From assembly GCA_003342895.1 (NCBI GenBank), contig PTFA01000028.1, positions 4,238,433 to 4,302,432 of the forward strand: DNA of 64,000 bases, in the 5' to 3' direction. Under the pieces are notes generated by a model. That model had not been told where the DNA came from and did not search any database. It saw nothing but the letters and a program-made list of their open reading frames with translations. This stretch comes from Casuarius casuarius (Eukaryota; Chordata; Aves; Casuariiformes; Casuariidae). Positions 1 to 9,829 of the stretch are shown in pieces. The stretch's first letter is position 1, and each line of letters starts with the position of its first letter. Made by a program: the position numbers and the translations under genes.

Positions 1-3000
1 CTTTCAAAAGGAACATTCCTGCTCCCAGTTGCTTTTATTTTTCTTCTGCCAGTTGATGCTTGTTGATTTACTGCACAGTCAGCCATAGCATCGACCCTAC
101 CCACCTACAGGGTTAGTATAGGCACAAGGAAGAAGACAGGAATTTGCTGGGAAAAGGGAGGAGGACCAAAAGGTGGTGGGGAGCATCAGCTACTCAAGGC
201 AGTCTCACATCAGTTTGATGTGATCACATCCTAAACTGGGCACAGAAATGAAAACAGAGTGTGTGCTTAGCGTCTCCAATTCTTGTGATCTAACAAGTCT
301 TTCTCTCTACAGTTGTTAAAATTTAACACTGACCCATGTTAAACTCAGTATTTTATTTATAACTATTTTAGTTAATTTGTCAACCTTTAATACAATTTTC
401 TCATTGCATGAATAAGGGAAAAAACACTATCAGTTTGGGATTGTTGCCAGTTTCTGCCATAAGCATTGGGAAAACTCAGATCTTGATATTGAAAAGTCAA
501 AGGATAAGAAATACTGTACTATATGTCAGGGTAGTGGTCCCTAATGTAAGCTTGTGTTAGTATGAGTAGGAAATGATAACTTATCATTGTCTCCTCTTGG
601 ACAATATTAGCATTTACTAGGCCCACAATGCAAAGGACTTCTGTGTAATTTGCTTGGGACATCCTTTTTTGAGTCTATTTTTTAAAATTTAAATTAATCC
701 TGGGTATTGTGACGTTTTGACTCAGTAATTTATTCACCTAGCTTTCCTAAGCTCTGTTGCTTCATCTAGTATCATTATATATGACTTATAAATGTGTTAA
801 TATTTTCCTCCAATTTGTGTCACTAGTTTCATCAAAGAAATAAAGATACTTTGTTAGTTTGTTTTCTAATTCTACAGCTGATGTAACTTTTAATCTCTTC
901 ATTATTATTATAGTTTTAGTATGCTTCCTTTGATATAGTTTGCTAGCTATATTGATGCCATATTTTCTTAGAGCTTCTTCACAAGTCATATTTATTCTTG
1001 TTACTCATATTACTGAGGATTTTATCTTTAAAGTTGTAAAGTAGAAAAGGCGTAAACTGATGAACTGTTGGCTTTAGAGAGTTAGGAACTCCAAAATGGA
1101 GTTCATAGTGACTGACCATGGAAATTGTGGAGTTGGCAGTTCTTAATGCTTCTGAAAATCTCTCTGGAGAGCAGTGACGCTAACAGAGCAGTAAGTATCT
1201 TCTATTGTGGGACTACCCACATGTTAAACATTTATGTACATGCCTAATTATCTTCCTGGTTCCTTAAAATATACATTCATTGGATTGGTTGGTTTAAATG
1301 GGTAAGTAAAAAAACCTTCCTACCTCTAAAACCAAAATTCTATCTGCTCTTTCATTGCCATGTATTAATTGATCTTTTTTCTGCAGACTTTTTCCTTTGC
1401 AACATGTCTTTAGTTTGTATAATTTAAGGAATTTCATATTTCCAGCTACTACACTGAAGGTCCCTTTTCACTGAAATAAGTAATCTTTATCGTTTTTTTT
1501 TTCTTTTGTACTTTATATGCTGGAAGCTGAATTTGCACTGGAACAGATGGATCACTGGCCTGATTGAACAGGACTTTTCTTATGTTAAGTGGCCATGAAG
1601 GCCATGGGCTTTTTGTCCTGAGATCACATGCAGTGTGCCTAGGATATATGATTCCCCCCAATCTTGCCAGCTCCAAACAAGTCAGGTGTCTGGGACAACG
1701 AAAAGGCTGCATCTCAGCCTACGAGAGTTGTGTTTGCTTATAGAGTGGGATTCAAAAGGCATGTCCTTTCTGCCCCGAGGGGCAGCATGAGAGTATGTGA
1801 GGATGTCCCTCTGTTCAAGATCTTAAATAATCTTGGAGGATTCAGCCCAGTCGTTTGTATAAAATGCTCGATAAAAGCACTTTATGAAAAGCTGAAAACC
1901 AACTGAATGATGCAGACAGGATTGTTGCTGTTGGAAGAGGCATGATGAGAAGGGTACAGGCTTTTGGTATAGTCATGGTTTGGCAAGAACAGTGAGCTAC
2001 AGTATTCTTGAAGGGAAAGTGGTTACAGTTAAAAGCTTTTGCTGCTTTTGTTCTTGGGGTGAGACTGCCAGTCCTTAAACGATGTGTATCTATAGGAGTA
2101 GCAGACTGAAAACTAGAGGTATACGATCAAGACTGCAATTCCCTGGTGTCCTGGAATCCCCTGTGATACATCTCTGGGTGGTGGGTTCCTCATTCTGTTA
2201 GGGGAAACAGGAGACATTGCTACCTTTAGAAATTGCCACCGAAACTGAACACCCCATCTGTTGCTCTCTCCCTCTTTATATGTCAGTCCCTTTCCCCATT
2301 TTATTATTTTATTTATTTTCTTTGCATTCTTTTTCCATTTGTCTAAAATGATAAAACATACTTGTTCTGCCACTCAGGAGATTGCAGGTGAAAACTAGCA
2401 CGGTAGACAGCATTGCATTCTCTCTCACTGGTAGTTCTGTATTTTTCTTAGATGTATGTTTATCTCATTTCATTTTGGGTGAAGTAGGCAATTCTTCATA
2501 ACAGCAATAATACACATGGCTGCAGACCATTTCAGCTAACTTTTCCTCTCCTCTTTGAAAAGGATAGTTAAAATCAATATCAAAAAGACAAGGAGACTTC
2601 CCAGTCTACCACTACAAGAAATAATTACAGAAGAAAAGTGTTAGTCAGCTATTAATTTTTGACATTTCAAATGCTTTTAGTTTTGCTACAGTATTTTTAA
2701 AAATGATTCAGTAAACTTTCAAAGATGTAGTCATTGCAAGTCAGAAACAACTTGCCAAGGTCGGGACATACTTAACTGGGGGTTTAATGAATGTCACTGA
2801 ATCCTTTGTGGCATTAGAGATATATAGCAACACCACAGCTAAACCTAGCATTTACAGCTTGTTTCATTCAGAGGAAGTGGATTTCCTGCATGATTTGGAA
2901 GTACAGCTTTTCCAATACAGTTGCATTCATAGCAGGCATTTTGACACTATAGTGTGCAACTATTCCTTTATATTTCTAAAGCATTCCTAGTGTAGACACA

Positions 3001-3118
3001 GAATTAATATCTGCTCATTCTTAGTTTATGGGAGCCATTAAAACATTCTAGAATTCCTTGATGTGCAGTTAATGCCTCAAGAAAATGAAAATATTTGTTG
3101 TTCTGTTTTTATTTCTAG
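1..3118 (+). other. SV2C: SV2C intron (3' portion; upstream exon outside window)
   Basis: AT-rich intronic DNA leading to a clear acceptor (pyrimidine-rich stretch ending TTTCTAG at 3112-3118). I looked for the preceding SV2 exon, which should carry the cytoplasmic loop between TM6 and TM7, and did not find it, so it must lie upstream. Short open frames here (for example 1664-1906 on + and 2113-2373 on -) show no recognisable family. No RNA gene was seen. Confidence 0.7.
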
Positions 3119-3229
3119 GTTAACAGAATCAAAACTCCAAAACAGATAGACGAGCTCATAGAAATTGAGAGTGATACAGGAACGTGGTACAGGAGGTGTT
3201 TTGTTAGAATTCGCACAGAGCTATATGGC
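3119..3229 (+). CDS. SV2C: SV2C exon: cytoplasmic loop before TM7
   Basis: This is an internal coding exon of 37 codons, phase 0 to phase 0, reading VNRIKTPKQIDELIEIESDT and on to a C-terminal TELYG. It has an AG acceptor at 3117-3118 and a consensus GTAAGT donor at 3230. The peptide matches the SV2 family segment between TM6 and TM7, closest to SV2C as I remember it. SV2 proteins are 12-TM major-facilitator-like glycoproteins of synaptic and endocrine vesicles. This loop faces the cytosol and is acidic with a short basic end (RR, RIR). The earlier half of the protein, about 379 residues if length matches the 727-residue human protein, is upstream of the window. Confidence 0.95.
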
Positions 3230-4704
3230 GTAAGTAACATCATCTCTGTTAGTTGTGTGTTTATCATGTTTTTTAGTTAGCGTTTGGAAATGGGCTTGAT
3301 TGGCCAAGCTTATACTGGTGGCAGCTGCTATGCTATGCTTTCCATGTGACTGGGGAATTCAGAAACCATTGTAAGGTTCCCGTTTCATGACCCAGGAGAG
3401 GCATAGGTGAATCGCAGAGATGCTGTTTCCAACTTCTGAGGAGGAAAATGCTGCATCAGCCCTTACACAAGTGATGGCTATTAGTTATACAGGCATATGC
3501 CCAAGCATCACAATATAAAAGGTGTTGGGAATGCATATTAATATATACCTATGGCAAGAGGTGATACATGATGAGGTGAAGAATTATCAGCAGGAAGTTG
3601 AGGTGGCCACATTACTTACAAACTGTAAAGCCATGAATAAATTATGTAGATGCATATCAATAAAACTTTTATAAGGCATTGTATCTGCATGTATTTTTAG
3701 TATATGTCAAATGTTTTACCAGAAAACTACTTCAGAACTATTTCATTAATACAAGCTCACTGGGACTGTGTTCCATATCCTTTTTTTTTTTTTTTTTAAG
3801 ACAAAATTGCACAGTAACTTTGAACCTTGTAATGAAAACTGAGACAAGTCTTATTAATAAAAAAACACTAAAAATGTCCAAAATAGCTTTTCACAGCTCT
3901 GAAAAATCTGGCATCTTAAAGCTTTCCAGAGCTAAGCAGAAGTGTTATAAACTAGGGCTGGTCACATATTTCTGTCCAAAATTGGAGTAGATGAAAACAG
4001 AAATGTTATGATTTGGCTTTGTTACTAAAATAACTCGTAAGAAGTTGAAGCTTTGTTTTCTCACATCTTTGTTATTTCACTGGACTAGTGTCTGGGTCAG
4101 AGTGTCTTCCTTGGTACATGATGTATGCAAAAAGCTGTTAGGACAGTTTGCCTCTTCTCTGCAAAAGCAGGAAATGACCTTGAGAGAGAGAGAGAGAGAG
4201 AGAGGAAAACACCATTCTCAGTCAGCTCTGCTGTAGAGGTTCTGGCCTGGGGATAGTCTCAGCTTTTCCTCGCATAGTTAAAGTACCAATTTCTAGCTGT
4301 GATAGGTTATGACAAATCAAACTCTGATTTGTGTATCCTATTGAATTATGGAGTATAGCTCGTCTAAACTTAAAGCAGTGTAATACTGGGAGGTGAGAAG
4401 GAAACATTTCTGAGAGGATCTTTGTCAGGTTTATTTGCAATAGTGAATTGAAGATGCCTAGAGATTAGGAAAGTTTGAAGTAGTCTGTGAAGGTAAATTA
4501 ATAGACAAAGTGAAAAGAGGCCAGAAAGACACAGAACATGCACAATCTGGTTATAGCCAGAGATTAATTTACTTATAGCGTAAGTACAATATGACCTCAG
4601 TATCAAAGAGCTAATCTATTTTCTGATACTCTGTAGAAGCAAGAAAACGAGAATACAAAAACTTCGGTCATTTAACAAATGGTTAATTTCCTAATGATTT
4701 ACAG
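3230..4704 (+). other. SV2C: SV2C intron
   Basis: Intron between the cytoplasmic-loop exon and the TM7 exon. It holds a 17-base T run (3781-3797) and a (GA)n microsatellite (about 4181-4205). Nothing else recognisable. Confidence 0.9.
4181..4205. repeat. (GA)n microsatellite
   Basis: About twelve GA units in the SV2C intron between the first two exons of the window. Purine-only on the + strand. Confidence 0.95.
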
Positions 4705-4793
4705 ATTTGGTTGACATTTATGAGGTGTTTCAACTACCCGGTGAAGGATAATACGATCAAACTTACAGCTGTATGGTTCACCCTGTCTTTCGG
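4705..4793 (+). CDS. SV2C: SV2C exon: TM7
   Basis: This coding exon has 29 codons plus two bases and reads IWLTFMRCFNYPVKDNTIKL, then TAVWFTLSFG. The acceptor is TTTACAG at 4698-4704 and the donor is GTAAGA at 4794. The hydrophobic TAVWFTLSFG is the start of TM7, completed by the next exon. It joins the previous exon in phase 0 and the next in phase 2 (GG|C gives Gly). The sequence is very close to mammalian SV2C, with Lys in NYPVKD where I remember Arg in human. Confidence 0.95.
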
Positions 4794-5324
4794 GTAAGAA
4801 TGCTCCAGATTCTAAACCATTTTGGTAGACTTGGCAGACAGAGGAATCATCTGCATGTAAATCTTTGTCACTATGATTATTTTTTCTCTTTGGAAAGGTT
4901 TTATTCAATTATCTTTCCACACAATGTTGTATTTATTGGTTAGTCTGTTTTTGGTTAGTCTATTTTTGGTTGCAAGCCTGATTGATTAGGAATATATGGT
5001 TTAAGGCAATTGGCTGAGATGTCACTGGGGAGGCCCCGGGCTGGACGGAAATGGGATTCTGGGCCTGAGCAGGGTGGAGGGAGGCCCGGGAGGAGGCCGG
5101 GCAGCGGTGGTGAGGGCTGTTAGTACCCTCTAGGCCCTGACATATTGGTTTCATGCAGAAGTGAATTCCAGTCTGGATGTATTCTTTACACACGGTATTT
5201 GGAAATCACGACTCCAGATTCAACTATTGCATCAAGTAAATGGTTGAGAAAGCTGCTCATTCTCACTTTGCACAGATTTCTGAACTTGTGAGATTTGTGA
5301 CTAAATATTTGCTGTCTTTCACAG
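4794..5324 (+). other. SV2C: SV2C intron
   Basis: Short intron (531 bases) between the TM7 exon and the exon that starts the luminal domain. It contains a 15-base tandem repeat (4936-4971) and an isolated GC-rich patch (about 5028-5125) in otherwise AT-rich DNA. Confidence 0.9.
4936..4971. repeat. 15-bp tandem repeat, about 2.4 copies
   Basis: Two copies of TTGGTTAGTCTGTTT (the second has A for G at base 12) followed by a partial third copy, TTGGTT. Intronic. Confidence 0.85.
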
Positions 5325-5489
5325 CTACTATGGCTTGTCTGTTTGGTTTCCTGATGTCATTAAACATCTGCAGTCAGATGAGTATGCATCCCGAGTGAAA
5401 TATTTTCGCAATGAGGAGGTCTCAAATTTTGTCTTCAACTTCACATTGGAAAATCAGATTCACAGCAATGGAGAATACATCAATGACAG
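5325..5489 (+). CDS. SV2C: SV2C exon: end of TM7 and start of luminal domain L4
   Basis: This coding exon is 165 bases long and phase-symmetric (2 to 2). It reads YYGLSVWFPDVIKHLQSDEY, then a variable stretch, then NFTLENQIHSNGEYINDR. The acceptor is TTTCACAG at 5317-5324. The donor is a weak GTCTAG at 5490. It completes TM7 and opens the large luminal loop 4, the extracellular/luminal face of SV2. One N-glycosylation sequon (N-F-T) is visible. Where I remember a second, nearby sequon in human SV2C, this copy has N-F-V. The variable stretch after DEYAS looks more like SV2A/SV2B than the human SV2C I remember, while the flanking TM parts are plainly SV2C. Confidence 0.93.
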
Positions 5490-5816
5490 GTCTAGAGATT
5501 TTCTAATATCCTGACTTGGCTAGAACAAATAAATGCATGTTTTAAAGCATGTCCTAGTAATCTAATAATTTTCTATATTAACTATTAAAAGAAGGTGTTA
5601 TTACTTTTTAGGGGAATTTATTTCTCTTCTTGATTCCTAATGACTTGATCTTGAATAGTGTTCTGGAGTATGGGGAGAAAATGGGCCTGTACGTTGCCTG
5701 GTGGTTGACAGAATCACGGAATAGTTAGGTTTGGCAGGGACCTCTGGATATCATCTGGTCCAACCCCCCTGCTCAAGCAGGCTCAGCTAGAGCAGGTTGC
5801 CCAGGACTGTGTCCAG

Positions 5817-6023
5817 TCAGGTTTTAAGTATCTCCAGTGGTGGAGACTGCACAACCCCTCTGGGCAACCTGTTCCAAAGTTCAACCACTCTCACAGTAAA
5901 GAATTGTTTTATTATGTTCAAGTGGAATTTCCTGTGTTTCAGTTTGTGCTCATTGCCTCTCCTCCTGTCCCTGGGCACCACTGAGAAGAGTCTGGCCTCA
6001 TCCTCTTTACACCCTTCCATCAA
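5817..6023 (-). pseudogene. CR1 ORF2 C-terminal remnant
   Basis: Open minus-strand stretch of 68 codons inside the CR1 copy. It carries the typical CR1 ORF2 tail (ARLFSVVP, HKLKHRKFHLN, FFTVRVVELWNRLP, SPPLEILKT). It is separated from the reverse-transcriptase remnant at 6227-6610 by frameshifts and stops. Confidence 0.88.
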
Positions 6024-6226
6024 ATATTTATAAACATTCCTAAGATCCCCCCTGAGCCTTTTCTTCTCCAGGCTAAACAGTCTCAGCTCTCTCAGCCTCT
6101 CCTCGTGTGAGAGATTCTCCAGCCCCTTAAATCATCTTGGTGGCCCTTTGCTGGACTTGCTGCAGTAAATCCATGTCTTTCTTGTACTGAAGAGCTCGGA
6201 ACTGGACACTACTCCAGATGTGGCCT

Positions 6227-6610
6227 CTACAGGGCTGAGTAGAGGGGAAGAATCACTTCCCTCAGCCTGCTGGCAACAGTCTTCCTCATGTAGCCCAGGA
6301 TGCTGCTGGTCTTCTTTGCCACAGGGATGCATTGCTGGCCCATGTTCAGCTTGGTGTCTGTGAGGCGCCCCAGGTCCTTCTCTGCAAAGCTGCTCTCCAG
6401 CTGGTCAGCCCCCAGCCTGTACTGGTGGATGGAGTTATTCCTCCTCAGGTGCTGGACTTTGCGCTTCCCTTTGTTGAACTTCTTGAAGTTCCTCTCTGCC
6501 CATTTCTCCAGCCTGTCAAGGTGCCTCTGAATGGCAGTACAGCCCTCTAGTGTATCAACCACTCCTTCCAGTTTTGTGTTGTCTGTCCTTCTTATAGAGC
6601 CTGTATCCAT
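6227..6610 (-). pseudogene. CR1 ORF2 remnant: reverse-transcriptase C-terminal part fused to an endonuclease scrap
   Basis: Minus-strand open frame of 127 codons. Most of it is the post-catalytic region of CR1 reverse transcriptase (KLEGVVDTLEGCTAIQRHLD, KWAERNFKKFNKGK, HQYRLGADQLESSFAEKDLG, LREVILPLYSAL). Its first dozen codons come from the distant endonuclease in another frame (DGYRLYKKDRQ), so the open frame crosses an internal deletion near 6575-6585. The active-site FADD-type motif of the polymerase is absent. Confidence 0.88.
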
Positions 6611-9255
6611 CCACTGCAGCTATCACTGTGCATCGTGTGGGCTATTGCACCATGTCTCTGTGATCCCAGTGAGATTGTAGCCCTATAACTGCATACAGAC
6701 TTCTGATCCCTCCAGTGTCTTTGCCATGCTGCGTGCATGAGTGTACAGGCACTTCAGAGAAGCACCCCAGCGTGCCGACTTCCTAGAAAGGGCGCAAGAG
6801 CTTTCCCCATAATGTGGCCACTTAGGCACTTCCTTGCTCACATACATGTGCTTGGGGTGATTCCACTTTAGCCCTGCTTTGCTGATTAAGAGGCCGATTT
6901 CTGTTTATGTCACCCCAGACCCTTTGGTTGCCAGTCCTGTCCACTACTTCCTTACTGGACCGTTGGTCGTTCTCTCCCTCCCCCATCATTCCCAGTTTAA
7001 TGTCCTACTTACTAGGTTGCCCAGCCTGTTGGCTAAGATGCTTCTGCCCCAAGTTCTTATGTGAGGATCCCTTATGCAAAACCAGGTCCTTTGCATTCCT
7101 GAAGAAAGCCTGAAAAGCCCAAGTTAATGCTACTTCCTTTCACAGTGGGATTCAAAGGTTTTCAGACCCAGCGTATGCAGCATATTGCTGGGGGTGCGGG
7201 AGGATGTACTTTTATCTCTGTTGCTGGTTCTTTCTTGTAGCAGTTAGGACTGGTTATGTGAAAATGTTGAGCATTCAGAGGATCAGATCATATCACAGAA
7301 AAATAAAAGATAAATCTTACTGTAAACCAATAAAAAGCACGAACAGCTCTTAAATGGGAAACAATACATTGGCAATGCATTTCGTATTTTTTGACTCAAT
7401 CCATAAGTCTTAAGACTCTAGCTAGAATTTTACAGATAACCAGATAACTTAGGGAAAAATTAAACACAGCTGTTTTAGGTGTCTGGTTTCTCTTAAGAAA
7501 TATCCAGAAGAACCATGTGAAGGGTCTCCTGGATGTCATAGTACTAAGTAATTATTATTTCCATAGGAAAATATGTATCTAAATGAATAATATTGATGAT
7601 TTTGGTAAATCAGGGTAATTCCTTTTTTAATAGGAGCTTGAGTTCTGAGGTTAAAGTCTTGAGTTAAAGGTTTATGCTTTGCAGACAAAAATGAGCAATT
7701 ATCTCATTTTTAAACTACCTATACTTTCCAAATTCATTTTGTTTCCAGTCATTCAGTAAGTTTCAGTTGTTTTGCATGCTGTCAATCAAAACCTTATCAC
7801 TTTGAAATGAAAATTTTTGTAAAACAGTAAATCTAACACTAATCCACTCTAAAATCCTAGTTTACTCTTTCAAATGTGCAAATTTAATAGGCTTTTGATA
7901 AGCCTATTCAGTTATTTCAGAGTTTCACAAAATATTTGCTGCATTAATATGCACTTTTTTGATATTCTTCCCCAGCAAATGTCTCAGTACTCTACTTACC
8001 CCTATTTTTCTGTGTTTCCTTCAAGGTCTTTCTTAACTAGAAGATGTATCCATCAATACTTAACTTTTTACTTTGTTGCATTTCTCATGGATTTGAAATC
8101 AGATCACCTCAATAATCCATACCAGTTTTAGTGTAGTGACAACATATTTCCTGTCCAGAGGTAAAAAGTGCATCAGAAGCACACAGGACATAGTTTGTCT
8201 TTTCTGTTCCAGCTCATTAATCTAATTGCTAAATTCTCTTTGTTCTCTGCTGAAGTTAGGCTACATTTTTAAATGGAAAGTGCTATATGAAAAATGATAA
8301 TGGGTTGACACTGAACTTCAGCCTGATTTTAATCAGACTGTCACAAGTGAGAAATATATAGTAACTAAAACTAATGGGCTGAAAACACCATTTTTTCTGA
8401 CCAATACAAGAAGAGAAATCATTAGCTAGAAATTATTTTCCTGTGATAATCACACTTATATTTTATTTTTCTTCCTCCTTAAAATTTGGTTCTAACAACT
8501 TTCTTGGTGAGAAAGTTTAATTCTTATTATTTGGTATGTAGCATAATTTGCATGTTTGCATTCCTACTATTATTCTTGTAATAGTAAAAATACTTAGCCA
8601 GTCACACCAGGTTTAATTAGAGTAGAGACAGATCTGTGCCTGGAAGGCTTTGCCATGTTAGCTATATTCACTGTTACATAACAATTAAAGCGCTGCTTTT
8701 CAAAGCACCGCCAGTTTTGATGCAGTCCGCCAGCAAAACTACCCTTTTGTAGGTGTAGCTTTTCCCACATTCAAGTGAAATAAAATATATTACAAAAAGT
8801 TCTGATTTATTGCTACATCTGGGGGGGAGGGTTAGCATAATGATGTTAGTTTGTATGAGTATACTAGAAAAAGCTTATTGTATTGGTTTAGCCTAGTAAT
8901 GTAGAACTAGAAAGTTGTTGCTAGTACCATGCTTTCTCCTTGAATTTTTATATGAATGAATGAATCCTCTGGAAGGAGGACGTTAAGAAATAAGAAAAGC
9001 TAATGATTTGTTTGTGCATGGTTTATGTACACAGTAATTGCAATTGTATGCACAGACACAGTAGTAGTACACATACTCCGGTTAGATATCTAGCTGTAAA
9101 CTGTATGTGTAATTGGTGTGATTGTGTTAAACCATTTTGTGAAAACATTTTTAACTTGGATCAATATTTTTTGGAGTCGAGCTTGACACAGTGCAGAGTG
9201 TGTTTATCTGGAGAAATAAAGGTTCTTTCAAGTATTTTTTCTTTCTGATGTATAG

Positions 9256-9445
9256 GTACCAACAGTGCTTGTTTGTTCCAAGAGATGAGATTTATCTCAT
9301 CTGGGAGCCTGAGCTCCCAGTTTACAACAGTAATGTCAGATTACAAGTAATAGTGATTTTACAAGGATATTCCATGGCATTATCTTTGGTTGATGATTAT
9401 AGACATGTAGTAACTGAAATAGTCTCTTTTTATGTCAGTTATTAA
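9256..9445 (+). other. SV2C: candidate alternative terminal exon of SV2C (unproven)
   Basis: An AG acceptor at 9254-9255, preceded by a T-rich tract, opens a frame in exactly the phase left by the exon ending at 5489 (AG|G gives Arg). The frame stays open for 62 codons, from YQQCLFVPRDEIYLIWEPEL to SFYVSY and a TAA at 9443-9445. An AATAAA follows at 9526-9531 with T/G-rich DNA after it. Splicing to it would give an SV2C truncated in the luminal domain with an unrelated tail. The tail resembles nothing I know in SV2 proteins, and an open frame this long arises by chance fairly often, so this is only a hypothesis. Confidence 0.2.
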
Positions 9446-9695
9446 AATTAATTGTATTACTGATTATAACCAGCAGCTATGTGGAGATGCCTTTTTAATG
9501 TTTTTTCTCAAAGGTAGTATTCTAGAATAAACTTTTCGTTAGTTTTGTTACCGTAATGTCTTTAAGGAATCACTATTTCTGAGGTGGAGATTTTTGAGAA
9601 AGGCACCAGGTAAAGCTGTGTAGCTGAGTCATTCTGGTCTGTCACTGTTTCTGACCTATGAAGGTAGACTGATAGAAATTATTTGTATTGGACAG

Positions 9696-9829
9696 GTTTA
9701 TTATGATGAAGTTTAAATCAGTAACCTTTGAAGATTCCCTTTTTAAGAACTGTGTGTTTGATGACATTACTTCACTGAACACGTACTTCAGGAACTGTAC
9801 TTTTGTGAATACCACCTTCTACAACACAG
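9696..9829 (+). CDS. SV2C: SV2C exon: luminal domain L4, pentapeptide-repeat core
   Basis: This coding exon has 134 bases (phase 2 in, phase 1 out). It reads FIMMKFKSVTFEDSLFKNCV, then FDDITSLNTYFRNCTFVNTT, then FYNT. The acceptor is GGACAG at 9690-9695 and the donor is a weak GTATTG at 9830. The spacing of F residues every five positions (VTFED, SLFKN, CVFDD, TYFRN, CTFVN, TTFYN) is the pentapeptide-repeat beta-helix of the SV2 luminal loop 4. Two sequons are visible, N-C-T and N-T-T. In the family this domain is the glycosylated luminal face and is known as the docking site for botulinum neurotoxin A. The second sequon sits where I remember a non-glycosylated stretch in human SV2C. Confidence 0.94.

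Larger units (their letters stand above)
5707..7110 (-). mobile_element. CR1 LINE retrotransposon, antisense, internally deleted
   Basis: This is a decayed CR1 non-LTR element whose 3' end lies at about 5707, where the + strand begins with the CR1-type terminus CAGAATCACGGAATAGTT. Read on the minus strand it shows, in order: the end of the ORF1 GDSL-type esterase domain (DPHIRTWGRSILANRLGNLV, about 7000-7075); the start of the ORF2 endonuclease (LKCLYTHARSM and ITETW, about 6640-6765); a short later endonuclease piece (DGYRLYKKDRQ, about 6583-6616); and then directly the C-terminal reverse-transcriptase region (DTLEGC, LDRLEKWAERN, FNKGK, YRLGADQLESSFAEKDLG, about 6227-6575). After that come the ORF2 C-terminus (GNEHKLKHRKFHLN, FFTVRVVELWNRLP, about 5820-5990) and the 3' end. 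Stops and frameshifts break it, for example near 6225 and in 6000-6200. The catalytic reverse-transcriptase core and most of the endonuclease are missing, so it cannot move. The upstream boundary is approximate and I did not find target-site duplications. Confidence 0.9.
5490..9695 (+). other. SV2C: SV2C intron containing a CR1 copy
   Basis: Intron of 4,206 bases inside the luminal domain coding region. It holds the antisense CR1 LINE (about 5707-7110) and otherwise AT-rich single-copy-looking DNA. A phase-compatible possible alternative terminal exon lies at 9256-9445 and is listed separately. Confidence 0.88.
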
